Assembly (NCBI GenBank): GCA_964583095.1
Contig: CAZOVB010000020.1
Span: forward strand, 10,109-74,108
DNA: 64,000 nucleotides
Source of the DNA: CAZOVB01 sp964583095
GTDB taxonomy: Bacteria; Planctomycetota; Phycisphaerae; SM23-33
Direction: 5' to 3'
The notes beneath the pieces are model-generated. The model had not been told where the DNA came from, did not search any database, and saw only the letters and a list, made by a program, of their open reading frames with translations. Position numbers and translations under genes: made by a program. This document shows positions 15,695-23,499 of the stretch, one piece after another; position 1 is the first letter of the stretch, and each line of letters starts with the position of its first letter.

Positions 15695-16894
15695 ATGAAA
15701 TCGGGCAAGCGACTACTGCTGGTAACATTCCTGGAGAGCTTCGGGACCATCTGCGTCGAGCGGGCGATCTTCTTTCTGACCGAGCGACGCTTCGCGTTTG
15801 GCAAAGCGGACAATCTGTACCTGGCCGTTGCCTTCGGGTTCTGCTACGTCCTTGGAGCCTTTGCCAGCCATCCCGTTGCCCACAGGACCGGGGAGAAACG
15901 TCTGACACTGGCGTGTATCTGGCTCCTGCTGGCGACGCACATCGCTCTGGCAGTCGGCCTGGGAGGCTTTGCAGGGGCCTTGTCGGGCCCCGCGGCCGTG
16001 GTGTTGATCTTTGCCGCCAGCATGGGGGCAGGCTTCCTGCACGGGATGAAGTGGCCCCTGGTGGAGAGCTTCGTTTCCGCCGGTCTGACCGCCCGGGAGA
16101 CCTTCTCGCTGGTGGGACGCTTCTGCCTGGCCTGGGCGTCGGCGGTTCCGGCGGCGCTGGCCCTGGCAGGGCCGATGATCCAACTTCACGTTTCGACGCT
16201 GTTTGCCGTTCCAGCGATCCTGAATGTAGCGGCCCTGTGGCTGCTGCGACCCCTGCCCAAGCGCCCGCTGCACATGCCTCACGATCATCCGGAGAGACCC
16301 GGGGCCCAGCATCTCTCCTCGATGAAGACCCTCCTGTCAGCGGGCCGCTATCAGCTTCTTTCCAGTTACTGCCTGATGTGGATTCTCGTGGCGGTCGTGC
16401 CCAATATCCTCTCTGGGATGAATCAGCGTTTGACGCTGGCCACTCCCATTGCCGCCTGTCTGGACATCTTCCGCGTGGGGGCTTTCTTCACCCTGGCTCG
16501 ATACCATGGATGGCATGAGAAGCTCTGGCCTCTGGTGGCTGCGATGCTACTCCTGCCCGTCGGTTTCGGGATGGTGCTCCTGGCTCCGAGCCTGGCGGTA
16601 CTTCTGGCAGGAGAGGTTTTGTTCGGTACGGCTGCAGGTGTGATCTACTACGCTTCGCTGTACTACGCCCTGGTGGTCAAGAATGCCTCTGTCGATGCCG
16701 GCGGTGCCCACGAGGGACTCATCGGGCTTGGCTTTGCCATCGGTCCCATTGCCGGACTGGTGGGATACTACCTGCCGGTGGCGGGAAGCGAACTGCTGGG
16801 CATCGTGGTCGGGGCCTGTCCGATTCTGCTGATCTGCCTGGCCCAGAGCACGCGGCATCTCTGGCGGGCCAGACGTACCTGCCTGTCTGAATAA
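15695..16894 (+). CDS. Major facilitator superfamily transporter
   Basis: 399 aa with about twelve hydrophobic spans arranged in two six-span halves around a central basic loop (RPLPKRPLHMPHDHPERP, near residue 195). The first half has YVLGAFASHPVAHRTGEKRL, which corresponds to the MFS loop 2-3 motif. The substrate cannot be deduced. It follows the sugar importer operon with its own promoter and probably a leaderless start. It might export or import a small metabolite of the same pathway, but nothing in the sequence shows that. Confidence 0.8.
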   Translation: MKSGKRLLLVTFLESFGTICVERAIFFLTERRFAFGKADNLYLAVAFGFCYVLGAFASHPVAHRTGEKRLTLACIWLLLATHIALAVGLGGFAGALSGPAAVVLIFAASMGAGFLHGMKWPLVESFVSAGLTARETFSLVGRFCLAWASAVPAALALAGPMIQLHVSTLFAVPAILNVAALWLLRPLPKRPLHMPHDHPERPGAQHLSSMKTLLSAGRYQLLSSYCLMWILVAVVPNILSGMNQRLTLATPIAACLDIFRVGAFFTLARYHGWHEKLWPLVAAMLLLPVGFGMVLLAPSLAVLLAGEVLFGTAAGVIYYASLYYALVVKNASVDAGGAHEGLIGLGFAIGPIAGLVGYYLPVAGSELLGIVVGACPILLICLAQSTRHLWRARRTCLSE

Positions 16895-16949
16895 GCCAGG
16901 GAAGGTCTGCGGCCTGTAAGGACTTGCCCGGGCGATCCTCAGAGACCTC

Positions 16950-16978
16950 TTGACAAGACTCTGTCGCATCGAGAATAC
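16950..16978 (+). promoter_or_regulatory. Candidate promoter TTGACA-17-GAATAC
   Basis: A perfect -35 box TTGACA at 16950-16955, 17 bases, then GAATAC at 16973-16978 (a weak -10). It faces the PPC-domain gene, whose ATG is at 17168, implying a leader of about 180 bases that contains the palindrome at 17014-17027. Confidence 0.5.
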
Positions 16979-17013
16979 GGTAACTCTCCGGGGGGCATTT
17001 AATTAGACAAAAC

Positions 17014-17032
17014 TGACCGGCCGGTCATTTTT
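17014..17032 (+). promoter_or_regulatory. Perfect 14-base palindrome followed by T5
   Basis: TGACCGGCCGGTCA at 17014-17027 is a perfect palindrome and is followed by TTTTT. Lying about 30 bases downstream of the likely transcription start, it could be an operator (TetR-family sites often look like this) or a short attenuator hairpin. The rest of the 273-base gap between the MFS gene and the PPC gene holds only this and the promoter. Confidence 0.5.
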
Positions 17033-17167
17033 CGCTAACCTTGCTGCTCTCCTCCTGTCCACTTTCCCAGCAACACAAGAGAGTCAGGCAAGGCCACGTT
17101 TGCCCGGGCGGCCCGCACCTGGCAGTGAAACCACAAAATGAGACGCAAGAATGCAGGAGGCTTTACC

Positions 17168-18718
17168 ATGAACGCTTCACGAATTGCGATAATGACACTG
17201 CTGCTGGCCGCCCTGGCTCCTCTGGCACAGGCCGGTCCGACCGATCTTTCCAACAACGACCAGATCCGTCTGATGGGAACCGCGGGCACTTCCAGGCTCT
17301 ACCGCATCTATGTTCCCGAGTATCAGAACCGCCTGGAGATCACGACTTCCGGAGGCCAGGGAGACCTGGACCTGTTCGTCCAGGCCGGTAGTGAACCCAC
17401 CACCCGCTCAGCCCAGTACCGCAGCGTGGGAAGAGACAACAACGAAAGCGTCAACGTCCACAATCCACGCAGCGGCTGGTGGTACCTTCTGGTTACCTCC
17501 TATCGCAGCTACATCGGTGCGACGATGCAGGTCCGCTACTGGGGCAATGACGGCGGCGTCGTCCAGCAGCCTGGGGGCGACTGGGACTACAAGAAGCCCG
17601 ACTCACCCCAGCCGGGGCAAAACGGCCAGGTCCTTCTGAACGGGCGTTCCCTGACAGACCTGGCCGGATACGCCCGCTCGGAGCGTGTCTTCCGCATCGA
17701 AGTGCCTAACGGTGCGCGGAAGCTGACCGTCACCAGTCAAGGCCATACAGGAGATCCGGATCTGTACCTGCGGCAGGGATTCGTGCCTCAGCGAAACCGC
17801 TACGAGGCCAAGAGCATCTCATCCGGTGCCAATGAAAGCATCACGCAGATCAATCCCGCTGCAGGGACGTGGTATCTGCTGGTGTACGGCTACCGTCCCT
17901 ACAGCGGCCTGACGCTGAGCCTGGATCTGGACAGGGGCTTTGGCGGCGGGCATCCGGGCTGGCCCAGACCCAGGCCGGGACGTTCTTCCCTGACACTTAT
18001 CAACCCCACCGGAGACGAAGTCTGGACGCTCGGGAACACACATACCATCCGCTGGCGTGCCACCGGCCGGGCCAGACTGGCCCGGGTCCAGGTGCAGTAT
18101 TCCCTGGACAACGGGAGAACCTGGCAACGAGGGGAGAATATGCCCCAAAGCATGTTGGCGGCAACCGAGAGCCTGCAGGTGACCTTGCCGGCCAATGCCA
18201 GACAGTTCCTGACCAACCAGGCCCGGGTCCGAATCGTGGATGTGGATCGACGCGAGGTGCTGGCCCTGAGCGGCGTCTTCTCGGTGCGACAGGAAGCAGG
18301 ACACGGGCGACCCTGGCCCGGACGACGGCCCCGACCCCGAGCCCGGCGTCGGGACATCCAGCCGGATGCGTTTGAAAACGACAACAGATTCAAGCGTCCC
18401 AGTCACATCCAGCTCAACACGATGCAGAATCGCACGATCCACGATGAGGACGAGGTGGACTACATCCGGTTCCCCGTTCCCCATGCCGGCACCTACCGGA
18501 TCTCGCTGGAGGCCTTGGATGGCTTTGAGCTCAAAGGTGAACTCCACGTGCGTCGCAAGGACCACGACGATCGTCGCATCGCTTCCTTCGAGATCGACAA
18601 TCAGCGCAAGTACCTGGTGGTCAACGCCGACAGCAAGACGTACTGGTACACGTTGACCGTCCGGGCAGAGGACGATGATGAGCGCGGCGCCTATCGTCTG
18701 GTCGTCGGCGAGAACTGA
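17168..18718 (+). CDS. Secreted protein with PPC domains and an Ig-like domain, no peptidase
   Basis: 516 aa. The ATG at 17168 follows AGGAGG by seven bases and starts a signal peptide (cleavage after LAQAG). Residues about 25-125 and 150-250 are two pre-peptidase C-terminal (PPC) beta domains, each with the DPDLY/DLDLF and WYLLV signatures. Residues about 275-375 are an Ig-like domain of the Kre9/KNH kind (GDEVWTLGNTHTIRW). An Arg/Pro-rich linker (PGRRPRPRARRR) leads to a third PPC-like domain with DEDEVDYIRFPVP. PPC domains usually accompany secreted proteases, but no catalytic domain is present here. A role as an extracellular binding or matrix protein is inference. Confidence 0.85.
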   Translation: MNASRIAIMTLLLAALAPLAQAGPTDLSNNDQIRLMGTAGTSRLYRIYVPEYQNRLEITTSGGQGDLDLFVQAGSEPTTRSAQYRSVGRDNNESVNVHNPRSGWWYLLVTSYRSYIGATMQVRYWGNDGGVVQQPGGDWDYKKPDSPQPGQNGQVLLNGRSLTDLAGYARSERVFRIEVPNGARKLTVTSQGHTGDPDLYLRQGFVPQRNRYEAKSISSGANESITQINPAAGTWYLLVYGYRPYSGLTLSLDLDRGFGGGHPGWPRPRPGRSSLTLINPTGDEVWTLGNTHTIRWRATGRARLARVQVQYSLDNGRTWQRGENMPQSMLAATESLQVTLPANARQFLTNQARVRIVDVDRREVLALSGVFSVRQEAGHGRPWPGRRPRPRARRRDIQPDAFENDNRFKRPSHIQLNTMQNRTIHDEDEVDYIRFPVPHAGTYRISLEALDGFELKGELHVRRKDHDDRRIASFEIDNQRKYLVVNADSKTYWYTLTVRAEDDDERGAYRLVVGEN

Positions 18719-18746
18719 GGCGCAATTTCGACATCCAGATGTCAGA

Positions 18747-18790
18747 CTGGCAGGCGGAGAAGCGAGACAGCTTTCCGCCTGCCAGCCTTT
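18747..18790 (+). terminator. Strong rho-independent-type hairpin
   Basis: A perfect 12-base arm CTGGCAGGCGGA (18747-18758) pairs with TCCGCCTGCCAG (18774-18785). AAGC and GCTT extend the stem inside, and CCTTT follows. It ends the PPC-domain gene, 28 bases after its stop. Confidence 0.8.
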
Positions 18791-18861
18791 AACTGATTAA
18801 CCAACAGGACCTTACAGACCTTCTGCAGCATGGCATGGTGTTTGCATTATTATCCTGCGAA

Positions 18862-18880
18862 GTCGTCAAACGGTGACGAC
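18862..18880 (+). promoter_or_regulatory. Inverted repeat in hsp20 upstream region
   Basis: GTCGTCA (18862-18868) and TGACGAC (18874-18880) pair perfectly around AACGG. It lies 45 bases before the hsp20 start. It is not the CIRCE or HAIR consensus. Downstream, TAACC (18903-18907) can pair with GGTTA (18917-18921), partly covering the AAGGAGG ribosome site. Together they could act in heat control as an operator plus a thermosensor. Confidence 0.45.
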
Positions 18881-18924
18881 GCAAACCTGGTAAGCAAACG
18901 TGTAACCTTGTAAGGAGGTTAGCC

Positions 18925-19362
18925 ATGAACCTGATTCGACGCAGAAATGAAGGTGGCGGCCTGGCTTCTCTCCAGCGCGACCTGAACAGCTTTTTCGACA
19001 GCTTCTTTGACTCCGAGCCGTGGGATCGTTCGCCCGGCTGGATGCCCCCGATGGAAATCGAGGAAAGCCAGGAAGAATTGGTCATCCGGGCGGAAGTTCC
19101 CGGCATGAAGAATGAGGATGTCGACATCTCGCTGCACGGCAACACGCTGACCATCAGCGGCGAGAAGAAGAGCCAGCGTGAGAACAAGAACGGCGGCTTC
19201 TACCAGAGCGAGCGAAGGTACGGGCGGTTTCAGCGAGTTCTGTCCCTGCCCACCGACGTGGATGCCGAGAAGATCGAAGCGACGCAGAACGAAGGCGTTC
19301 TGACCGTTCGGCTTCCAAAGAGCGAAGCCGCCAAACCCCGGAAGATCGAGGTCAAAGGCTGA
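18925..19362 (+). CDS. hsp20: Hsp20/alpha-crystallin small heat-shock protein
   Basis: 145 aa. The alpha-crystallin domain spans about residues 45-140, with VIRAEVPGMKNEDVDISL and the C-terminal strand GVLTVRLPKSEA. The final RKIEVKG holds an I-x-V motif of the kind that docks into neighbouring subunits to build oligomers. The protein holds unfolding proteins in the cytoplasm independent of ATP. The ribosome site AAGGAGG lies six bases before the ATG, and the leader is structured. It is a single-gene unit bounded by strong hairpins at 18747-18785 and 19397-19426. It precedes an HtrA protease gene, so the two stress genes are neighbours but appear separately transcribed. Confidence 0.95.
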   Translation: MNLIRRRNEGGGLASLQRDLNSFFDSFFDSEPWDRSPGWMPPMEIEESQEELVIRAEVPGMKNEDVDISLHGNTLTISGEKKSQRENKNGGFYQSERRYGRFQRVLSLPTDVDAEKIEATQNEGVLTVRLPKSEAAKPRKIEVKG

Positions 19363-19396
19363 ACTCCTCAGCCGGATCTTCCGTAATTGTTTCAGG

Positions 19397-19426
19397 CAGG
19401 GCGTCGGAGGCGAATCCGACGCCCTG
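19397..19426 (+). terminator. Hairpin after hsp20
   Basis: CAGGGCGTCGGA (19397-19408) pairs perfectly with TCCGACGCCCTG (19415-19426) around GGCGAA. No T-run follows, so it may be a processing or weak termination hairpin. Confidence 0.65.
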
Positions 19427-19518
19427 TGCATGCAAAAACGTACTTATCGCTACAATACAGACGAGAATATCGAATCGAGTAGTTAGCAAGACGGGCTCCT
19501 GAAGAAAGGAAAAGCCAG

Positions 19519-21051
19519 ATGCGAACATTTAAACAATCTTCTGCCGTGCTGCTGATCGTGGGTCTGGCTGCACTGTCGGCCTTCCTGCTTGGGCGACTGC
19601 AGCTTCAGCCGACCTACGCAGCGATGCAGGCAGCAGAGACCGAGACAAACGGCAAGGCTACGACCGACCAGCTTTCTTCGCTGTTTCGGCAAGTGGCTCA
19701 GAAAACCACCCCAGCGGTGGTCGTGGTCGAGGTCCGGCAGAAAGTCTCCTCGGCCAGGCCGGGATCCGACCCGGAAATGGATGAGTTTTTCAAAAGGTTC
19801 TTTGGCGATGACAGTCCGTTCGGGCCCATGCCCAACCGGCCCAGGCCCCAACCCCAACCCCGTCAGCCGAGGGAGTACTTCCAGCGCGGCTTGGGTTCGG
19901 GCGTCATTGTGGATGCAGACGAAGGCTACATCCTCACCAACGCACACGTCGTGATGGACGCCGACAGCGTGGAAATCACCACCAAGGACCAGCGCAAATT
20001 CAAGGCCCAGTGGGTCCGTACCGATCCGCAGACGGATCTGGCCGTCGTCAAGGTCCAGCCGGATCGCCTGCGAGAAGCCCGGCTTGGAGACAGTGACCGG
20101 ATGCAGATTGGAGACTGGGTTCTGGCCATCGGTGCTCCCGAGGGCCTCGAACAGACCGTTACCGCCGGCATCATCTCCGCCAAGGGTCGAACCACAGGAC
20201 GCGGCGGGTATGAGAACTTCCTTCAGACCGACGCTGCCATCAACCACGGCAATTCCGGCGGGCCACTGGTCAACATGAAGGGAGAGATCATCGGGATCAA
20301 CACCGCGATCATTTCCCGTGCCGGCGCATCGGCGGGCCTCGGACTCTCGATCCCCTCCAACATGGCCCGGGATATCATGAGCCAGTTGATCGAAAAGGGC
20401 GAAGTGACTCGTGGCTTCCTTGGAGTCCGGATCCAGAACGTGGACCAAGACCTCGCAGAGAGTTTCGACCTGCCTCACTCGCGCGGTGCGTTGATCGCCC
20501 AGGTAGCCCCCGGAACCCCCGCCCAACAAGCAGGGCTCAAGCCCGGAGACTTCATTACCGCCATTGACGACGAAGCGATCGAGAACGTCAACGACCTGCG
20601 AAACCAAGTGGCCTCCATCGAGCCGGGAACCACCAGCCGGTTTGTGGTCTACCGCGACGGCAAGAAGCAAACGCTGCCCGTCAAGATCGGCACGCAGCCT
20701 GAGAACATTGCCCGAGCCTTTGGGCCCGGCGGCGAAATTCTTGAAGGCCAGCCCAAGGTTCTGGAATCCTATGGCCTGGAAGTCCAGGCGGCCGACGAGG
20801 ACACACTCAAGGCTCTGGGATATGAAGATACCAAACGGCGCGGTGTGGTCGTGATGGACGTCACTCCCACCGGCCCCGCGGCCGAAGCCGGACTGCGAAA
20901 GGGAATGCTGATCCTCCAGGTCAACGGCAAGGACGTCTCCTCCGCCGGCGCATTGTCCCGCATGCTCTCGGACTCGGAAAAAGGCGTGCGAATCCTATAC
21001 GCCTCTCCCAATGGCTCCCAAGGCTTCGTGTTCCTCAAACCTCAAAAGTAA
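19519..21051 (+). CDS. degP: Periplasmic serine protease/chaperone of the DegP/HtrA family
   Basis: 510 aa. An N-terminal hydrophobic signal or anchor (SSAVLLIVGLAALSAFLLG) precedes the trypsin-like domain. The catalytic triad is visible: His143 in LTNAHVV, Asp173 in TDLAVVKV and Ser246 in GNSGGPL. Two PDZ domains follow, from about residue 295 (GFLGVRIQNVDQ; GLKPGDFITAIDDE) and from about residue 410 (GVVVMDVTPTGPAAEAGL). This is the standard Do-family layout with normal length. It degrades or refolds misfolded envelope proteins. An AAAGGA site precedes the ATG. It ends at a hairpin shared with the convergent pdxA gene. Confidence 0.94.
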   Translation: MRTFKQSSAVLLIVGLAALSAFLLGRLQLQPTYAAMQAAETETNGKATTDQLSSLFRQVAQKTTPAVVVVEVRQKVSSARPGSDPEMDEFFKRFFGDDSPFGPMPNRPRPQPQPRQPREYFQRGLGSGVIVDADEGYILTNAHVVMDADSVEITTKDQRKFKAQWVRTDPQTDLAVVKVQPDRLREARLGDSDRMQIGDWVLAIGAPEGLEQTVTAGIISAKGRTTGRGGYENFLQTDAAINHGNSGGPLVNMKGEIIGINTAIISRAGASAGLGLSIPSNMARDIMSQLIEKGEVTRGFLGVRIQNVDQDLAESFDLPHSRGALIAQVAPGTPAQQAGLKPGDFITAIDDEAIENVNDLRNQVASIEPGTTSRFVVYRDGKKQTLPVKIGTQPENIARAFGPGGEILEGQPKVLESYGLEVQAADEDTLKALGYEDTKRRGVVVMDVTPTGPAAEAGLRKGMLILQVNGKDVSSAGALSRMLSDSEKGVRILYASPNGSQGFVFLKPQK

Positions 21052-21070
21052 CCCCAACCCCATGAATCCA

Positions 21071-21106
21071 GGGCGGGCGCAATCTGAGACTGAATTGCGC
21101 TCGCCC
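21071..21106. terminator. Bidirectional hairpin between htrA and pdxA-type gene
   Basis: GGGCGGGCGCAAT (21071-21083) pairs with ATTGCGCTCGCCC (21094-21106) with one mismatch, forming a 13-base stem between two convergent stop codons. Confidence 0.65.
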
Positions 21107-21109
21107 GGT

Positions 21110-22099
21110 CTATTTGCACCCCTCCGACTCAGAGGAGGTTTTGCCCAGCTCCCGGGCCATCCGGCAGGCGTTGACCAGACTGGTAACCGAGGCCTTGCCC
21201 TGCCAGGCGATGTCAAAAGCCGTCCCGTGATCCACGCTGGTCCGCACAATCGGCAGCCCGAGCGTCACGTTGACAGCCCGGTCGAACCCGAGCATCTTCA
21301 TGGGAATGTGTCCCTGGTCGTGGTACATGCAAACGACCGCACCGAACCGGCCCTTGATGGCCTGGCCGAAGACGGTATCGGGAGGCAGGGGCCCCACCGC
21401 GTCGATTCCCTCCAGGCGCGCCCGCTGGACGCCCGGTACAATATCCTCCCCCTCTTCACAGCCAAAAGCCCCCTCCTCGCCGGCGTGGGGGTTGAGCCCC
21501 AGCACGGCAATTCGGGAATTGCGCCCAAGCTTCTCAACCGCATCCGAGGTAAGGCGTATTACTTCCCAGACGCGGTCGGATCGGAGCGTTTCGATCGCCA
21601 CCCGCAGGGCCACGTGCGTGGAAATATGGGTGACGATCAGCTCCTCGCAGGCCAGCATCATCGTATAGCTCCGGGCCTGGCACAGACCGGCGATATACTC
21701 GGTATGCCCCGTGAAATCCGGGGTGGACAACCGGGTGGCCTGCTTGTTCATGGGAAGAGTCACCACGGCCGATAGCTCGCCGTCCAGGGCAAGTCGGGTG
21801 GCTCTTTCGACATACTTCAGGGCAGCATTGCCGGTGGCGGCGCTGACCTGGCCTATGGGAACCTGGGCCCCCTGGAGCAAACCGCAGTCCAGAACAGCCA
21901 AGGCCTCGGGCAAAGGCTTCGGCTGGGCCACCGCCTGGAGGGGCACGTCCAGCTTCAGGTGCTGGCTGCATCTTCGCAGCACGTCGAGGTCCCCGACGAG
22001 AACGCAATCGGTCCCGAGCTTTCCATCGGCATAGCTTCGCAGCGCGATTTCCGGGCCCACGCCCGAGGCGTCTCCCATCGTGATACCCAGCAGACTCAT
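21110..22099 (-). CDS. pdxA: PdxA-family 4-phosphate dehydrogenase, probably PdxA2 type (4-phospho-D-threonate/erythronate)
   Basis: 329 aa, standard length. It begins LLGITMGDASGVGPEI, the PdxA N-terminus. The metal site is indicated by GHTEYIAGL and by MYHDQGHIPMKM, and VGPLPPDTVF is conserved. Classical PdxA oxidises 4-phosphohydroxy-L-threonine in vitamin B6 synthesis. Here the start overlaps by four bases with a DUF1537 acid-sugar kinase. That pairing is the known context of PdxA2, which oxidises and decarboxylates 4-phospho-D-threonate or D-erythronate to dihydroxyacetone phosphate. I therefore favour the catabolic role, though PdxA itself cannot be excluded because no other pyridoxal gene is present to compare. 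Confidence 0.85.
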   Translation of the reverse strand: MSLLGITMGDASGVGPEIALRSYADGKLGTDCVLVGDLDVLRRCSQHLKLDVPLQAVAQPKPLPEALAVLDCGLLQGAQVPIGQVSAATGNAALKYVERATRLALDGELSAVVTLPMNKQATRLSTPDFTGHTEYIAGLCQARSYTMMLACEELIVTHISTHVALRVAIETLRSDRVWEVIRLTSDAVEKLGRNSRIAVLGLNPHAGEEGAFGCEEGEDIVPGVQRARLEGIDAVGPLPPDTVFGQAIKGRFGAVVCMYHDQGHIPMKMLGFDRAVNVTLGLPIVRTSVDHGTAFDIAWQGKASVTSLVNACRMARELGKTSSESEGCK

Positions 22100-23262
22100 C
22101 GGTTCTCCTTGAAAAAATCCCGCAGTCGCGCGAGCAGATCCTCCCGGCCGAAGCCGCCGGATTTGCTCACCAGCGCCAGGGCGCCCTGCTCGCAGCGGAG
22201 GTCCAGTTCAATCACTCCCGGCTGGAGACGGCGACATGGGACAAGATACTTCGCGCCGAGACGATCCACAACGGCCTGGCAGGTCTGGCCGCCAAAAACC
22301 ACGAGGATCGGCAGGGCTTCCAACCCCTCCAACGCCTGAGCGACAGTCTCGGCCAAGAGGTCGCAGATCCCCTGCTCCTGCCGCTCGGCCACGTGAAGGA
22401 TGACATCCCTGCCCGATTGCACGCAGCGAGCCAAGGCCCGAGGCGTTCGATCGGAAAGGTCGGCCTGGATTTCTGCAAATCCGGCTGCCACGCCGCTTCG
22501 GACCTGTGCCAGCGAGGTGGGATGCAGCGAACCATTGACCACCAGGAGCCCGCCGCGGCGAGGCTCGGTCGAACCGGGTTCCCCCGGTTCGAAATGATCC
22601 ATGATCGCGGCCAGAAAGCCTGCCGCACCGGCCGAGGCCGACAGAAAACCCTCCCGACTCAGACGCTCTACAATACACTCCAGATCCTGGTCGCTGTCGG
22701 CATCGAAGACCAGAACCCTCTTGCCTTCTGAATTCGGCCGGCCTGGTAAAGGTCCGTCGGGTTTGAGGCAGATGACCTCAAGACGGCTCTGGCTGCGAAG
22801 GATCTGCCCGATGTCGCTGTTGGGGACCGGGCAGAGAGGATCCCGTGCAAAGGCGGTTTGGGCCAGGTCCACACCTTCGACATACTGCCTGCCGTTTCGG
22901 GTCGTTCGGCCTGCGGCGGGAAAGGCCGGCACAAAGGGCAGCGTCTCGATGCTGCCGGCAAGCATCATCGCCTCCAGTTCGGCTCCGATATTGCCCCGGA
23001 GCGTGGAATCGGTCTTTTTATAGAGCTTTCTGCCGGGCCCGAGCCTTGCGGTCCATTTGGCAACAAGGTCTGCGGCCTTTATCGGGGCCATGTGCCGGCT
23101 GTCGGTGTTGACGACCATCGCCTGGGTATCCGCGGCCGGGGCAAGAGCGGTTTGTCCGGGCAGTACCACCGTCGGACAGCCCAGGCGAATCATTTCTGCA
23201 CCGGTTTCGCACGCACCGGTGAGATCGTCGGCCAGGATCAGCCATTTGTCGCAGGGCTCCAT
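22096..23262 (-). CDS. Four-carbon acid sugar kinase (DUF1537)
   Basis: 388 aa. The N-terminal domain starts with WLILADDLTGACETGAEM, the hallmark of DUF1537 kinases, and continues with VVNTDSRHM and KKTDSTLRGNIGAELEAM. The C-terminal nucleotide-binding domain includes LLVVNGSLHPTS and, near the end, VFGGQTCQAVVDRL. These enzymes phosphorylate D-threonate, L-threonate or D-erythronate at the 4-position, supplying the substrate of the PdxA2-type dehydrogenase translated from the overlapping next gene. The likely promoter ends six bases before the ATG and there is no ribosome site, suggesting a leaderless message. Confidence 0.85.
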   Translation of the reverse strand: MEPCDKWLILADDLTGACETGAEMIRLGCPTVVLPGQTALAPAADTQAMVVNTDSRHMAPIKAADLVAKWTARLGPGRKLYKKTDSTLRGNIGAELEAMMLAGSIETLPFVPAFPAAGRTTRNGRQYVEGVDLAQTAFARDPLCPVPNSDIGQILRSQSRLEVICLKPDGPLPGRPNSEGKRVLVFDADSDQDLECIVERLSREGFLSASAGAAGFLAAIMDHFEPGEPGSTEPRRGGLLVVNGSLHPTSLAQVRSGVAAGFAEIQADLSDRTPRALARCVQSGRDVILHVAERQEQGICDLLAETVAQALEGLEALPILVVFGGQTCQAVVDRLGAKYLVPCRRLQPGVIELDLRCEQGALALVSKSGGFGREDLLARLRDFFKENR

Positions 23263-23268
23263 GGATGT

Positions 23269-23297
23269 ATCGTTGCCGGCGTGGGGTGAAACGTCAA
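23269..23297 (-). promoter_or_regulatory. Candidate promoter TTGACG-17-AACGAT, leaderless
   Basis: On the minus strand, TTGACG (23297-23292), 17 bases, then AACGAT (23274-23269), six bases before the kinase ATG at 23262. The -35 is strong and the -10 is weak. Confidence 0.45.
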
Positions 23298-23499
23298 GTC
23301 TTGTCGCGGTCCGGGCCGATCAAGGATTCCACCGCCCCTGGGCGAAGAGTCTCATTTCCCATAAGCGCATTATCCGATAGAGAGTATGGAAACGTGCGGG
23401 GCCTTTCTGCGCCGGTGGCAAGGCTGCGCGAACGGTTTCCAGCCCTGGCGGGTAGTGATTCACTGGAGTCAGCCCCCCACTAGCGAGTACACTTGGCCT

